From Methanofervidicoccus sp. A16 (GTDB lineage: Archaea; AGJL01; Methanococci; Methanococcales; Methanococcaceae): 64,000 bases of DNA. The translations under genes and the position numbers were made by a program. The DNA lies in contig NZ_CP022242.1 in NCBI RefSeq assembly GCF_003351865.1, positions 124,001 to 188,000 on the forward strand, given 5' to 3'. Below the pieces are notes generated by a model. It was not told the origin of the DNA and did no database searches. It worked only from the letters and a program-made list of their open reading frames with translations. Below, piece after piece: positions 9,964-19,855 of the stretch (the first letter of the stretch is position 1; every line of letters starts with the position of its first letter).

Positions 9964-11334
9964 ATGGAATTAGAATACTGCCTGGAAAAACTTGAGAGTC
10001 TATCTATAGACGCCTACTGGGATATAAGGGTGATAAAAAGTAGATCCAACAACATCATACTGAAGGATGGAAGTATAGAAGAGATATCCTCAGGTACCAC
10101 CTCTGGTGTTGCAGTTAGGGTGTTATACAAGAATGGATGGGGGTATGGAAGTTCCTACAGGACAGACTTTGAAGAGATTAAAACACTTTTAGAGCGAGCC
10201 TACAAGATGGCTAAACTCTCCAACGAGAACTCCAAGAAGACTGTAATACTTAAGGATGTGAAGGTTTATAGGGATCATGTGGAATCTGTAGGAAAGATAA
10301 ACCCTAAGGATGTAGATATAGAGGAGAAGAAGGAGTATATTATAGAGGCTCATAAAAATATGTTAGATAAAGAGGGAAAGATAGTAAGTACCTCGGTACT
10401 TTACTCTGATGTCCTGGGAAACTCCCTATTTATAAGTAGTGAAGGTGCCTTAATAAGGAAGGAGGTTAGTAGGGTACTTATGAGGATAACTGCAGTTGCA
10501 AAGGATAACTCCAATATACAGTACGCCTCAGAACGTATTGGAGGTTACGGTTTCGAGGTTGTAAAGGAGGGTGATGTAGAGGAGTTATCCAAAAGTACCA
10601 GAGAGAGGGCTATAAGATTACTTAGGGCGAAACCTTGTCCTAAGGGAGAGTTTAAAGTAGTGTTAGATCCTGAACTTGCAGGAGTCTTTATCCACGAGGC
10701 TGTGGGCCATGCCTCAGAGGCCGACTTAGTACTACAGAACGACAGTGTATTCAAGGATAAGATAGGTGAGAGAGTCGGTAGTGATTACGTGACTGTCATA
10801 GACAACCCCCTTATAGAGAACGCCTTTGGATACTATAAATACGACAGTGAAGGTGTTAAAGGTAGGGAGACTGTTATAATAGAGGAAGGTATATTAAAAA
10901 GTTATCTCCATACCAGGGAGACTGCAGGGCGGTTGGATATGGAGGTGACAGGGAATGGGAGGGCAGAGGGCTTAAATAAACCCTTAGTTAGAATGAGTAA
11001 TACATATATTAAACCGGGGGATTGGGACTTCCAGGAGTTGATAGAGGATACAAAAAACGGCATCTTCCTAAGGGGCTCCCGTGGAGGACAGGTAGATACA
11101 GGTAAAGGACTCTTCCAATTCAACGCAGTTGAGGCATTTTTAATTGAAAAGGGAGAACTTACAACACCATTAAGGGATGCAGGCCTCAGTGGAGAGATAA
11201 TGGAGATACTTCACAACGTAGATGGTGTTACAGAGGAGTTTAAACTAAGTGTAGGATACTGTGGTAAAAATGGACAGAGTGTGCCAGTGGGAGATGGAGG
11301 AGGTAGTATAAGAACTAAAACGATAATCAGTTGA
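9964..11334 (+). CDS. tldD: TldD-family metalloprotease
   Basis: A 456-residue TldD/PmbA-family protein. The metal-binding HExxxH motif is visible as HEAVGH at 244-249, followed by the conserved ASEAD, and the C-terminal half has the family's glycine-rich segments (RGSRGGQVDTGKG, SVPVGDGGGSIRTK). Bacterial TldD works with a TldE partner to process peptides; no TldE gene is adjacent here. A weak GGTGAT site precedes the ATG. The TGA overlaps the start region of the following deaminase gene, so the two probably share a transcript. Length is normal for the family. Confidence 0.9.
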   Translation: MELEYCLEKLESLSIDAYWDIRVIKSRSNNIILKDGSIEEISSGTTSGVAVRVLYKNGWGYGSSYRTDFEEIKTLLERAYKMAKLSNENSKKTVILKDVKVYRDHVESVGKINPKDVDIEEKKEYIIEAHKNMLDKEGKIVSTSVLYSDVLGNSLFISSEGALIRKEVSRVLMRITAVAKDNSNIQYASERIGGYGFEVVKEGDVEELSKSTRERAIRLLRAKPCPKGEFKVVLDPELAGVFIHEAVGHASEADLVLQNDSVFKDKIGERVGSDYVTVIDNPLIENAFGYYKYDSEGVKGRETVIIEEGILKSYLHTRETAGRLDMEVTGNGRAEGLNKPLVRMSNTYIKPGDWDFQELIEDTKNGIFLRGSRGGQVDTGKGLFQFNAVEAFLIEKGELTTPLRDAGLSGEIMEILHNVDGVTEEFKLSVGYCGKNGQSVPVGDGGGSIRTKTIIS

Positions 11335-11342
11335 GGGATAGG

Positions 11343-12641
11343 ATGATACTTATAAGGGATGTAAGACTACTGGAGGGTAATGGCAACTGGGATATACTTG
11401 TAGAGGGAAACAGGATAAAGAGAATAGGAAGAAACCTACTGGAGAAAGAGGGTATAGATAAAAGAGATGTAGAGATAATAGATGGAAGAAATATGGTGGC
11501 AATTCCTGGACTTGTAAATACTCACACCCACATACCTATGACACTCTTCCGAGGAGTTGCAGACGATATTCCCCTTATGGAGTGGTTGAACAACTACATC
11601 TGGAAGATGGAATCTAAGTTAAATGAGGAGTTAGTCTATATAGGTACCCTCCTTGGAACTGTAGAGATGATAAAGAGTGGTACAACTACATTCAACGACA
11701 TGTACTTCTACTTAGATGGTATAGTAAAGGGAGTACTTGAAAGTGGTATAAGGGCTGTCCTCTCTTACGGGATGATAGATCTATTCGACGAGGAGAAGAG
11801 GGAGAAGGAGATAAAGAACTGTGAAAAAACAGTGAAAAAGATAATAAAGATGGACAACCCGAGGATAAAACCTGCCATAGGACCCCATGCACCATACACA
11901 TGCTCCAAGGAACTTTTAACATTATCACATGAGATGGCAAGGGAGTACAATATCCCTGTACATATACACATGAATGAGACCTTAGATGAGATAAAAATAG
12001 TAAAGGAAAAAACTGGAATGAGGCCCTTTGAATACCTTAACTCCATAGGGTTCTTTGAGGGGGTTAGGGTAGTTGCAGCCCACTGTGTCCATCTATCAGA
12101 TAGGGAGATAGATATTATAGAGAAAAAAGGTGTTGTAGTATCCCACAACCCTATAAGTAATTTGAAGTTAGGTTCAGGTATTGCACCTATTCCAAAACTC
12201 CTGGAGAGGAATATCCTTATAACCCTGGGAACAGACGGCTGTGGTAGTAATAACAACTTAAACCTCTTTGAAGAGATAAAGATGGCATCTCTTATCCATA
12301 AGGGAGTGTCCTTGGATCCCACATCAGTACCTGGAGAGGTTTCCTTTAACTTCGCCACGTTAAATGGAGGTAAGGCTTTAAACTTAGAGGTTGGGGTACT
12401 GAAGGAGGGATACTTGGCAGATATAGTACTTGTAGATCTCAAGAAACCCTACCTGATACCAAATGAAAACTTAAAGTCCCATCTAGTCTATGCCTTCAAC
12501 GGAGTTGTAGATACTGTTTTAATAGATGGAAATGTGGTTCTAAGGGATAGGAGGATGGTTAATATTGATGAGTATAAGGTTTATGAGATGGCAGAGAGGG
12601 CCTATAGTAAGTTGGTTGAGAACGTAGATATTAAAAAATAA
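11343..12641 (+). CDS. dadD: 5'-deoxyadenosine / SAH / MTA deaminase (amidohydrolase)
   Basis: A 432-residue metal-dependent amidohydrolase resembling the Methanocaldococcus 5'-deoxyadenosine deaminase (DadD). It deaminates 5'-deoxyadenosine, S-adenosylhomocysteine and methylthioadenosine, recycling products of SAM reactions. The HTH metal motif lies at 61-63 within VNTHTHIPMTLFRG. Further ligands are visible as HIHMNET, AAHCVHL and GTDGCGSNNN. A TTG at 11331 overlapping the tldD stop is in frame, but GAGGG at 11333-11337 sits a good distance upstream of the ATG at 11343, so that start is preferred. Substrate preference within the family cannot be read from the sequence. Confidence 0.88.
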   Translation: MILIRDVRLLEGNGNWDILVEGNRIKRIGRNLLEKEGIDKRDVEIIDGRNMVAIPGLVNTHTHIPMTLFRGVADDIPLMEWLNNYIWKMESKLNEELVYIGTLLGTVEMIKSGTTTFNDMYFYLDGIVKGVLESGIRAVLSYGMIDLFDEEKREKEIKNCEKTVKKIIKMDNPRIKPAIGPHAPYTCSKELLTLSHEMAREYNIPVHIHMNETLDEIKIVKEKTGMRPFEYLNSIGFFEGVRVVAAHCVHLSDREIDIIEKKGVVVSHNPISNLKLGSGIAPIPKLLERNILITLGTDGCGSNNNLNLFEEIKMASLIHKGVSLDPTSVPGEVSFNFATLNGGKALNLEVGVLKEGYLADIVLVDLKKPYLIPNENLKSHLVYAFNGVVDTVLIDGNVVLRDRRMVNIDEYKVYEMAERAYSKLVENVDIKK

Positions 12642-13147
12642 TTTTTATAAAAAGAATAATTAAAATTATAAAATAAATAATGAAAAAATATATAAAAAAG
12701 TAAATTCTTATTTTTATCTCTTTTTTATTTATGGAACTACATAAGAGATATTATTGATTTTTTTAGGATTTTTACTCTCTTTTTAATTTTATTTTTATTA
12801 TAATAACCTTAGTTCCCATCAGTAGTGATTAAAAGAATAATAAAAAATAATCAATATAAAATCTATATAAAAATAAAAACTATTAAACATTCTAGGATCT
12901 TTCTGATCACTTAGTTAAGATAGAAAATCCTACTCTGAATCCCTGTATTAAAAAATATACAGAGGATCATTCTCCTTCAATATTATTTTTAAAATTTTTT
13001 GTATCTAGGATAGTAGAATTTTCTGTTTTTTAAAATCTTTTCTTTATTTTATTATTTTTTATAATTATTTTCATTATTTTTTTAAACTATCCTTTTTGAT
13101 GGGAAACTATGGTTTATAATATTATTTTTTTATGATACACTTCAACC
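12642..13147. other. Intergenic region holding a family A repeat
   Basis: About 500 bases between convergent dadD and hypD. The only structure I see is the reverse-oriented family A element listed separately. The rest is oligo-A/T without ORFs. Confidence 0.6.
12807..13112 (-). repeat. Dispersed intergenic element, family A, copy 1
   Basis: On the plus strand the element opens with CCTTAGTTCCCATCAGTAG and closes with TTTGATGGGAAACTATGG, giving imperfect terminal inverted repeats. Read on the minus strand, its core (CTCTGTAT ... ATTCAGAG, then TAGGAT-tttct-ATCTTA) matches the copies at 18328-18680 and 52104-52485. The second hairpin keeps pairing through a G-T wobble change. No ORF. Confidence 0.75.
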
Positions 13148-14224
13148 TTAAATAAACCCTCTATACTTATAAAATATATAACAGGTGCCCTCCTCGGAGA
13201 CCATACAACTTCCAACAGGATTAAGGGGAGTACAGTACTTCCCAAACAACTTACAATCAGTAGGTAACTTCTCACCTCTAAGTATCTCCCCACATATGCA
13301 GTTACTGTTTACTACCTCCTCCATCTCAGGTATATCCTCATGGCAGTATATATCGAGATCCCTGTACTTCTCCCTAAGTTTTAACCCCCCATTTTTTATT
13401 ACTGGAAAGCCCCTCCAGGGCACATCTGAAGGCTCAAATACCTCATTTATCAACCTCTGGGCGATGGGGTTTCCCTCCTCCCTAACAGCCCTTCTGTATT
13501 CGTTTTCCACTTTATAACTGTTGTTCAGTATCTGCCTCAATATCATCACTATAGATACTAAAACATCCACAGGCTCAAAACCTGCCACCACCATAGGGAC
13601 TTTATATCTCCTACAGAGTTCATGATAAGGTTTTAGCCCTGTAATGGTAGATACATGACCTGGACATATGAAACCTTGAATATTACTCCCCTCCTCCAGT
13701 AGGAACTCTACAACTGGAGGTATCTGCCTATGACAGTTTAATATGTAGAAGTTGTCTATCCCCCTCGATCTAACACTGACAACTTCGGCGGCAGTAGTTG
13801 GTGCAGTGGTTTCAAATCCAATTGCTATGAATACTACCTTCTCTCCCTCCTTCTCTGCAATCTTCACTGCATCCCCTATCCCATAGACTATCCTTATATC
13901 TGCACCCTCAGATTGTAGTTCCATAAGGGATTTTTTGCTCCCTGGCACCCTGTACATATCCCCCAATGTTGCCACTGTATAGCCCTCTTCAGCAAGATAT
14001 ATGGCGGTGTCTATCTCTTTTTGAGTAGTTACACACACTGGACATCCTGGACCTGGGATAACAGTTATATTTTCAGGTAGGACTTCCCTTATCCCGTATC
14101 TACATATAACATGCTCATGGGATCCACAGAGGTGCATTATTTTAATACTATCTAATTTACTGGAAAGTTTTTTTATTACTTCAATGGATCTTTTTATGAC
14201 TCTTCTATCGTTGATATTTATCAT
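13148..14224 (-). CDS. hypD: Hydrogenase maturation protein HypD
   Basis: A 358-residue HypD, the Fe-S scaffold that with HypC assembles the Fe(CN)2CO centre of NiFe hydrogenases. Diagnostic motifs are CGSHE (33-37), GPGCPVC (58-64) and FICPGHVS. The C-terminal [4Fe-4S] cysteines follow in NCICGEILRG, TDCKLFGKYC and GSCMVSEEG. Full length for the family. It starts at an ATG at 14224 preceded by a GTGAAAGG stretch. No other hyp gene is in the window, as is common in Methanococcales where hyp genes are scattered. Hydrogenases are central to hydrogenotrophic methanogenesis. Confidence 0.95.
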   Translation of the reverse strand: MININDRRVIKRSIEVIKKLSSKLDSIKIMHLCGSHEHVICRYGIREVLPENITVIPGPGCPVCVTTQKEIDTAIYLAEEGYTVATLGDMYRVPGSKKSLMELQSEGADIRIVYGIGDAVKIAEKEGEKVVFIAIGFETTAPTTAAEVVSVRSRGIDNFYILNCHRQIPPVVEFLLEEGSNIQGFICPGHVSTITGLKPYHELCRRYKVPMVVAGFEPVDVLVSIVMILRQILNNSYKVENEYRRAVREEGNPIAQRLINEVFEPSDVPWRGFPVIKNGGLKLREKYRDLDIYCHEDIPEMEEVVNSNCICGEILRGEKLPTDCKLFGKYCTPLNPVGSCMVSEEGTCYIFYKYRGFI

Positions 14225-14422
14225 CCTTTCACTGGAAATACTTTTATATAGTTAGTTCTGAAGTGTTTTTATATAAATTAATCTTAACCTATTAAAAATT
14301 CTGATAAAAATTATTATAATTATTATTATAATAATAAATAATTAAATATGGATGAAAAAGAAAAATTCTCCTTTAAAATATTTCTGAGTACTGAAAAGAG
14401 ATATGAATTAGCTCTTCTATCT

Positions 14423-16183
14423 TTAACAATATCTCCTTCTCTTCTCTACCTCGCCCATATAATCAACTACCCTCTTCCACTCCCTATACACCTTATAACC
14501 CTCTAATATCCTATTCCACACCTCATTAAACACCCTGTAATGAGTACTCATAATAGACTTCTTCAAAACTATAAGATCGATAGCCTTATCCTCCAACATA
14601 CTTGAAAACTTGCCCAACCCAAAGTCTATAATATAGACCTTATTCTTTTCGAGAAGTTCCCTATCAATTTTAAGATCGTTCTCACTGTCCTTAACACCTT
14701 CCAGAGTCCCTTGAGTACAACTACTATAAACCCTATCGTCTTTATAACTCTCAACAACTTCCCTACTGTCATCTATATCACCCTCCTTTACAACTATAAA
14801 GTTAGAGGTTGTAAGGTCGTTATGTACTATATCTCTCTCGTGAAGTTTTCCAACTATAATACCAATGTTATAGCAACAGTCCCAATTGCCCCTCTCTATC
14901 TCATCCTTTGCAAGGTTTCCAGGGATATAACTCATAGTTAAGGTATAATTCTTCTTATCTACATCAAATATATAGGGAGATAATATACCGTAATCTTTAA
15001 TGAGATATAAGAATCTCCCCTCCCTTACAGTCCTCCTCAACCTTATAGTTCTATCTAACTCCTCCAACCTATATCTCTTTTTAATCCTCTCCTTTACAAC
15101 ACACTCCCAACCTAGATAGGAGGTCCTCCTTATATCAGCCTCTGCCCCTTTTCCTATGAGATGCTCTGGTATTCTTCTTCTCTTTCCCCCCCTACTGTAC
15201 TCCTCCTCATCTATCCAGGTTACCTCTACAGTATCACTTCTGTAGTTAGGAATAGGTTTTGTCTCCTCTATGGACATCCTCCTACCACTGAGGTACATCA
15301 ACAGTCCCAGGTAGGCTATCATTACCCCGTTATCACCACAGAGATCCCTCCTAGGTACGTAGAAATCCACCCCCTGCTCCTCACACATATCCCTTAACAT
15401 CTCTCTAAGTCTGTTATTTACTGCCACCCCTCCTACTAGCATTACCTCCCCCTTATCTGTATGTGCCAGCGCCCTCTCTGTGATCTCCGTTAGCATGGAA
15501 AATGCCACCTCCTGAAGGGAGAAACATACATCTTCCAGTCTCTCCCCCTGTTCATATCTCTTTATAGCCGCAGTTAGTAGCCCTGAAAATGTTATATCCA
15601 TCCCTTTGATAGTATAGGGCAGATCCAACAACTTACTACCTTCCTTGGCAAGTTTCTCCACGTAGGGTCCCCCTGGATGTGGAAGATCACAATTCCTTGC
15701 AAACTGATCGAGACAGTTACCTATGGCAATATCCAAGGTTTCCCCAAATATCCTATACCTACCTCCAACGTATGCCAGTATCTGGGTATTTCCACCACTT
15801 ACATAGAGTGTTAAGGGATCTTCAGCATCTGTCACCAACTTTCCAATCTCAACATGTGCTATACAGTGGTTGACACCTATTATAGGTTTCTTCAGTGAAA
15901 GTGCCAAGGTCCTTGCAGCAGTTGCAGTAACCCTTAGACTTGGGCCTAATCCTGGTCCCTGGGAGAATGCCACTAGATCTATCTCCTCCTTAGGTACATG
16001 CTCAAATGCCTCCTTAATCAACTTTGGAAAGGTTTCTGCATGGTGATCTGCAGCTTCCCTTGGATTTATGCCCTGTACAGGTGGCTTATACATTACAGTT
16101 TTGTTGAAGAGTATATTACCCTCTGAATCTATAACCCCCACTCCAGTTTTTTCAGCGGTACCCTCCAGTCCTAGAACTATCAT
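14423..16183 (-). CDS. Kae1-Bud32 fusion: tRNA t6A37 threonylcarbamoyltransferase and kinase/ATPase (KEOPS)
   Basis: A 586-residue bifunctional KEOPS protein. The Kae1 half (about 1-325) has the metal-binding HxxxH at H106 and H110 (HCIAHVEIG) and the ASKHA glycine motifs. It transfers threonylcarbamoyl to A37 of ANN-decoding tRNAs. The Bud32 half (about 335-586) has GKGAEAD, the catalytic loop HNDLTTSN (454-461) and DFGLG (520-524). Natural Kae1-Bud32 fusions are known in Methanocaldococcus. Unusual here is roughly 45-50 charged, Ser-rich residues between SNFIV (about 464) and VYIIDFG (about 516), where other Bud32 proteins have only a few. GGTGAT precedes the ATG, in the 9-base gap after the HD protein gene. 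Confidence 0.95.
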   Translation of the reverse strand: MIVLGLEGTAEKTGVGVIDSEGNILFNKTVMYKPPVQGINPREAADHHAETFPKLIKEAFEHVPKEEIDLVAFSQGPGLGPSLRVTATAARTLALSLKKPIIGVNHCIAHVEIGKLVTDAEDPLTLYVSGGNTQILAYVGGRYRIFGETLDIAIGNCLDQFARNCDLPHPGGPYVEKLAKEGSKLLDLPYTIKGMDITFSGLLTAAIKRYEQGERLEDVCFSLQEVAFSMLTEITERALAHTDKGEVMLVGGVAVNNRLREMLRDMCEEQGVDFYVPRRDLCGDNGVMIAYLGLLMYLSGRRMSIEETKPIPNYRSDTVEVTWIDEEEYSRGGKRRRIPEHLIGKGAEADIRRTSYLGWECVVKERIKKRYRLEELDRTIRLRRTVREGRFLYLIKDYGILSPYIFDVDKKNYTLTMSYIPGNLAKDEIERGNWDCCYNIGIIVGKLHERDIVHNDLTTSNFIVVKEGDIDDSREVVESYKDDRVYSSCTQGTLEGVKDSENDLKIDRELLEKNKVYIIDFGLGKFSSMLEDKAIDLIVLKKSIMSTHYRVFNEVWNRILEGYKVYREWKRVVDYMGEVEKRRRYC

Positions 16184-16192
16184 CCTATCACC

Positions 16193-17572
16193 TTAGCCCT
16201 CCAATGCAGAGTAGTCATACCTATATATTCCCCTAACCTTTACAACTTCTTCCCTTATTAAACCTGAGAATATCAACTTTTGTAGTTCATTTAAAATCTC
16301 CGACTCTGATAAACCCCTCCCCTTTACAATACTTAACAGTTTTCCTCTACCTCTTATTCTATCCTCTTTCCTCAGAATATCTAAGATGGGACTCTCCATA
16401 TACCTATCTCTGAATTGTAGGAGTATTTCTTTCAACTGGGTACTATCTATCTTTTCCCTCAACTCCTTATATCTATCTGGAGGACCGTACAACCTAACAT
16501 CCCAGGATTTCATATAGGCCCATTTTAAATTCTTTGCAAGGGGCGATATCTCATCTAATCTGTATCTTCTCTCACCTGCAAGTACTGTAATACGGTGCTC
16601 ACTTATCTTGGGATAAGGAGGTATATCTAGAAATACAGTTGTACCAAATTTTTCTGAGAGTTCTTCCTCTATATATCTGATCTCCTCTTCCCTTAGGTTT
16701 ATCAGTATCCACTTCTCATAGGGAGACAGTTCGCTGTATTTAACTGTAAGCACATTCTTAAATAACTTCCTTCTGTCAAGCATTTTAATTAGTTTATTAC
16801 CCTCCCCCTCGGAGTTTCTCAGTGTACTTATTAAGTCTATATCGTCCATCCTTGAGAGATCTTTCACATCAAATAGTCCCTCTTCTATCCCGTGGATGAC
16901 AGCATTCTTTAACATAGTTTCAGAGATCCTGGAAGTTGGATGCATATATACAGAGGAGTACATCTGATATCTAGCGATAAGAAGGGATTCACCTGCAACT
17001 ACTCCCTTCTCTAATATACCTAACTTAGGTTTGTTGTCCTCAAATAGTACAATGCACCTTATTAATCTATTGTAGTCTATAGACCCGTACGCCACTCCAG
17101 TGTGATAACTATCCCTTAGGAGGTAGTCTATTCTATCTATATCTATATCCCCACCTATTAAGGATCCCTCAGGTCCCTTATACTGTAGTACATCTATAAC
17201 CTCCTTTGGAGAGTAATTTTCGATCTCCATTTTCTTTACTATCTTCCTGGTATAATATTCATGGTTGTAGCCCCTAATCTCTAGAGAGTGGGAAAAGGGA
17301 GGATGACCTATATCGTGAAGTAATGCTGCTATCCTTATGAGATTACAATCCACCCCTTCTAAGCCTTTCGATACCTCTCCAGCAATATGCATGGCACCTA
17401 TGGAGTGTTCAAAACGGGTATGGGTTGCACTGGGATAAACCATATAGGTAAGGCCTGTCTGCTTTATATTCCTCAGTCTTTGAAACTCTGGAGTGTCTAT
17501 TATAGATATTTCGCTATCTCTGATATGTATATCGTAGTAAATAGGATCCCGAATAATTTTGTCTCCACTCAT
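16193..17572 (-). CDS. HD-domain phosphohydrolase (COG1078/dNTPase-like)
   Basis: A 459-residue HD-superfamily protein. Metal-binding residues appear as H56 (TRFEHS), the H86-D87 pair (LLHDIGH) and the later D within GGDIDIDRIDYLLRD (about 140-153). The start IRDPIYYDIHIRDSEISII and the RLRNIKQTG segment are typical of the YwfO/SAMHD1-like COG1078 group, which includes dNTP triphosphohydrolases. The substrate cannot be told from sequence. It lies 9 bases upstream of the Kae1-Bud32 gene and is probably co-transcribed with it. The ATG at 17572 lacks a strong ribosome-binding site, so the mRNA may be near-leaderless. Confidence 0.88.
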   Translation of the reverse strand: MSGDKIIRDPIYYDIHIRDSEISIIDTPEFQRLRNIKQTGLTYMVYPSATHTRFEHSIGAMHIAGEVSKGLEGVDCNLIRIAALLHDIGHPPFSHSLEIRGYNHEYYTRKIVKKMEIENYSPKEVIDVLQYKGPEGSLIGGDIDIDRIDYLLRDSYHTGVAYGSIDYNRLIRCIVLFEDNKPKLGILEKGVVAGESLLIARYQMYSSVYMHPTSRISETMLKNAVIHGIEEGLFDVKDLSRMDDIDLISTLRNSEGEGNKLIKMLDRRKLFKNVLTVKYSELSPYEKWILINLREEEIRYIEEELSEKFGTTVFLDIPPYPKISEHRITVLAGERRYRLDEISPLAKNLKWAYMKSWDVRLYGPPDRYKELREKIDSTQLKEILLQFRDRYMESPILDILRKEDRIRGRGKLLSIVKGRGLSESEILNELQKLIFSGLIREEVVKVRGIYRYDYSALEG

Positions 17573-17750
17573 ATTAAGTAGTTTGATATTTTAATATATA
17601 AATACATAACTGGGATGTGTCTAACAACTATCACTTTTTATAGTCATGAAAAAATAATTACTAAATAGCAACGATAGAGCACTACAATAAAAAATAATAA
17701 TTATAATAAGAATAATTAAAATCAAAAAAATGAAAATAAAAAAATAAAAT

Positions 17751-17810
17751 GGGTTATTATCCTAGATTAACAGTGGGTACTGAGGGAGTAAGGTAGGATC
17801 TCTGATAATT
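17751..17810 (-). repeat. Motif C relic
   Basis: Read on the minus strand, this segment (TACTCCCTCAGTACCCACTG followed by AATCTAGGATAATA) is clearly similar to the motif at 56549-56610 and 59552-59630 (TTCTCCAGTAYTCAGTGTAA, then CAGAGGATAA). It is more diverged than those two, so membership is tentative. Confidence 0.4.
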
Positions 17811-17977
17811 CTTCTTTTTAAGAGTTTATTGCTCTTTTACTATTTTTTACTCTAATTACTCTAATTCTAATTATTATTTTATTGATGTTTTCCATGGTTG
17901 TTGTTAGTTTAAAAAATTTTGTTTAGTATAAAACCTTAGTGTATTGGGTTGATGATCTTTTGTTGGATCCTACATAA

Positions 17978-17993
17978 CCGAAAAGTATATATA
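17978..17993 (+). promoter_or_regulatory. BRE/TATA promoter of tRNA-Thr
   Basis: CCGAAAAGTATATATA is a purine-rich BRE joined to a TATA box. It is the same string found upstream of other tRNA genes in this window. Transcription would start about 25 bases further on, shortly before the tRNA at 18026. Confidence 0.75.
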
Positions 17994-18025
17994 CCTGATT
18001 GTGAATCTATAGATATCGGTATCGT

Positions 18026-18102
18026 GCCTTGGTGGCTCAGCCTGGCAGAGCGTCTGCTTGGTAAGCAGAAGGTCGCGGGTTCAAATCCCGCCCAAGGCTC
18101 CA
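18026..18102 (+). tRNA. tRNA-Thr(GGT)
   Basis: A complete cloverleaf: acceptor arms GCCTTGG and CCAAGGC, anticodon loop TTGGTAA (anticodon GGT, reading ACC/ACU) on a TCTGC/GCAGA stem, T arm GCGGGTTCAAATCCCGC, discriminator T73 (usual for archaeal tRNA-Thr) and an encoded CCA at 18100-18102. Confidence 0.97.
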
Positions 18103-19077
18103 TTTTTTATTTATTTTGTAATATTGAGTTATTTAAATATATGGTTGTGTTGATTAAAAAATAAATCGTAAAAAGTAAAACTTTGTTTTTATTTTTAGTC
18201 TAAATTAGAATTTTATTAGCCTTTTTAATTTGTTTTTAACTTTTTTAATTTTTAATATCCCTTAATTCCTATTAAAATAATAATTAAAAAACTAATAAAA
18301 ATCCTGGATAAAAAATAATAATATTTACCCTAATTCCCATCAAAAGAATATAGTTTAAAAAAATAATTTTAAAAAAATAATAAGGATAATTATAAAAATA
18401 AAAAATAAGAAAAGATTTTAAAATAAAACTTCTATTATCCTAGATACAAAAAATTTAAAAAGAAGATTGAAGAAGAATGATCCTCTGAATGCTCTCTAAT
18501 ACAGGGATTCAGAGTAAGATCTCCTATCTTACCTATGAGTTCAGAAAGAACTTAGGATATTCAATAGTTTTTATATAGTTTTATACTGATTATTTTAATC
18601 ATGATTTTTATTATAACAATTATTATTATTTTTCATTTTTTCACTGTTCTTTTAATCACTACTTAGATGGGAACTAAGGTTAATATATTAAAATAAAAAA
18701 GGTAAAACTATTAAATAATATTTAACCTCTTAGGATATTTCTTTCAATGTCCGAAAGTAGGTAGAAAATATCTTTTTGTTTATAATTTCAACATTACATT
18801 TATTCAAAATAAAAATATTATTTTTAATATAAATAAGGAATTTTTTATCTTTACAACAATCTTCTTTTTATATCTTTATATTTTAATAATTATTATTTTT
18901 ATCGAAATTTTTAATAGGGGATTAAAGATTATTTTATCTTTATTTTTATCCTTCTCTATAAGTTCAAAATATATACATAACCCATATTTTACTTAAAAAT
19001 AAATACATACCAGGGAACAAACTAACCAAACCTTATTTATTATTTTTAATGTTAAAACAATAAAGAGGGATTATATT
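18103..19077. other. Long intergenic region with a family A repeat
   Basis: Nearly 1 kb between tRNA-Thr and dphB. It holds the best-preserved family A element (18328-18680). The remainder is AT-rich with no ORF that I can support. Confidence 0.6.
18328..18680 (+). repeat. Dispersed intergenic element, family A, copy 2 (best preserved)
   Basis: About 350 bases bounded by CCCTAATTCCCATCAAAAG on the left and CTTAGATGGGAACTAAGG on the right. The core has a perfect 8-bp hairpin, CTCTGAAT ... ATTCAGAG, followed directly by a 7-bp hairpin, GTAAGAT-ctcct-ATCTTAC. The same order recurs in the copies at 12807-13112 (reverse) and 52104-52485. There is no ORF. Ends in inverted orientation suggest a MITE-like element; conserved hairpins leave an RNA role open. 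Confidence 0.8.
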
Positions 19078-19848
19078 ATGCTGATACTTGCAGGTTTGGG
19101 ACTTTACGACGAGAAAGATATGACTCTAAAAACCCTAGAATACGCCAAGAAGGCAGATAAGATATATGCAGAGTTTTACACTGCTGTTTTAACTGGTACA
19201 ACTTTAGATAAAATAGAGGAAGTCCTTGGAAAAAAGATAATACTCCTAAGTAGAGAGGATGTAGAGTATAGAGGAAATAAACTAATTGAGGAGAGTAGGG
19301 ATAAAGTAGTTATGTTCCTAACAGCGGGAGATCCTATGGTGGCTACGACCCATATAGATCTTGTTATAGAGGCTAAAAAGAGAGGTATAGATGTAAGGGT
19401 TATTAACGCCCCTTCTATATACTCTGCAGTAGGAATTACAGGATTACAGATATACAAATTTGGAAGAACTGCCTCAATAGTTTTCCCTGAACCTAACTAC
19501 TTTCCAGAGACTCCTTACAACATAATAAGGGACAACCTGAAGATGGGATTACATACACTCTGTCTCCTAGATATTCAAACTGATAAAAATAGATTTATGA
19601 GTGCCAACGAGGGCCTTAAGATCCTACTTGAGTTAGAGGATAGAAAAAGGGAGAATATTTTAAGTAGGGATACTAAGGTTGTAGTACTTGCCAGGGCAGG
19701 GAGTTTAAAACCAAAAATTGTATACGGTAAGATCGGGGATCTTATTGATTACGACTTTGGACCTCCCCTTCACTCTATTATCATACCTGGAAAGTTGCAC
19801 TTTATGGAGGAGGAGGCCTTAAAGTATCTATGTGAAAATATCCCATAA
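19078..19848 (+). CDS. dphB: Diphthine synthase
   Basis: A 256-residue SAM-dependent methyltransferase of the diphthamide pathway, which methylates the modified histidine of elongation factor 2. The N-terminus MLILAGLGLYDEKDMTLK and the LTAGDPMVATTH segment, which lines the SAM/substrate pocket, are diagnostic of DphB/Dph5. So are FPEPNYFPETPY and LCLLDIQ. It starts at an ATG preceded by GAGGGATT. Length matches the archaeal family. The gene converges with the small membrane-protein gene just downstream. Confidence 0.95.
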   Translation: MLILAGLGLYDEKDMTLKTLEYAKKADKIYAEFYTAVLTGTTLDKIEEVLGKKIILLSREDVEYRGNKLIEESRDKVVMFLTAGDPMVATTHIDLVIEAKKRGIDVRVINAPSIYSAVGITGLQIYKFGRTASIVFPEPNYFPETPYNIIRDNLKMGLHTLCLLDIQTDKNRFMSANEGLKILLELEDRKRENILSRDTKVVVLARAGSLKPKIVYGKIGDLIDYDFGPPLHSIIIPGKLHFMEEEALKYLCENIP

Positions 19849-19855
19849 TCCCTAT

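Larger units (their letters stand above)
17573..18025. other. Intergenic region with a motif C relic and the tRNA-Thr promoter
   Basis: AT-rich DNA between the divergent HD-protein gene and tRNA-Thr. It contains a reverse-oriented motif C segment near 17751-17810 and the BRE/TATA element of the tRNA at 17978-17993. No ORF of interest. Confidence 0.5.

Noticed and set aside
11765-12442. Minus-strand 225-codon ORF antisense to dadD
   Set aside because: Shadow of the amidohydrolase gene; composition atypical of genes in this genome and no start signal.
12642-13147. CRISPR-like repeat array
   Set aside because: The repeats in this and other intergenic regions are single, long and dispersed, without regular spacers.
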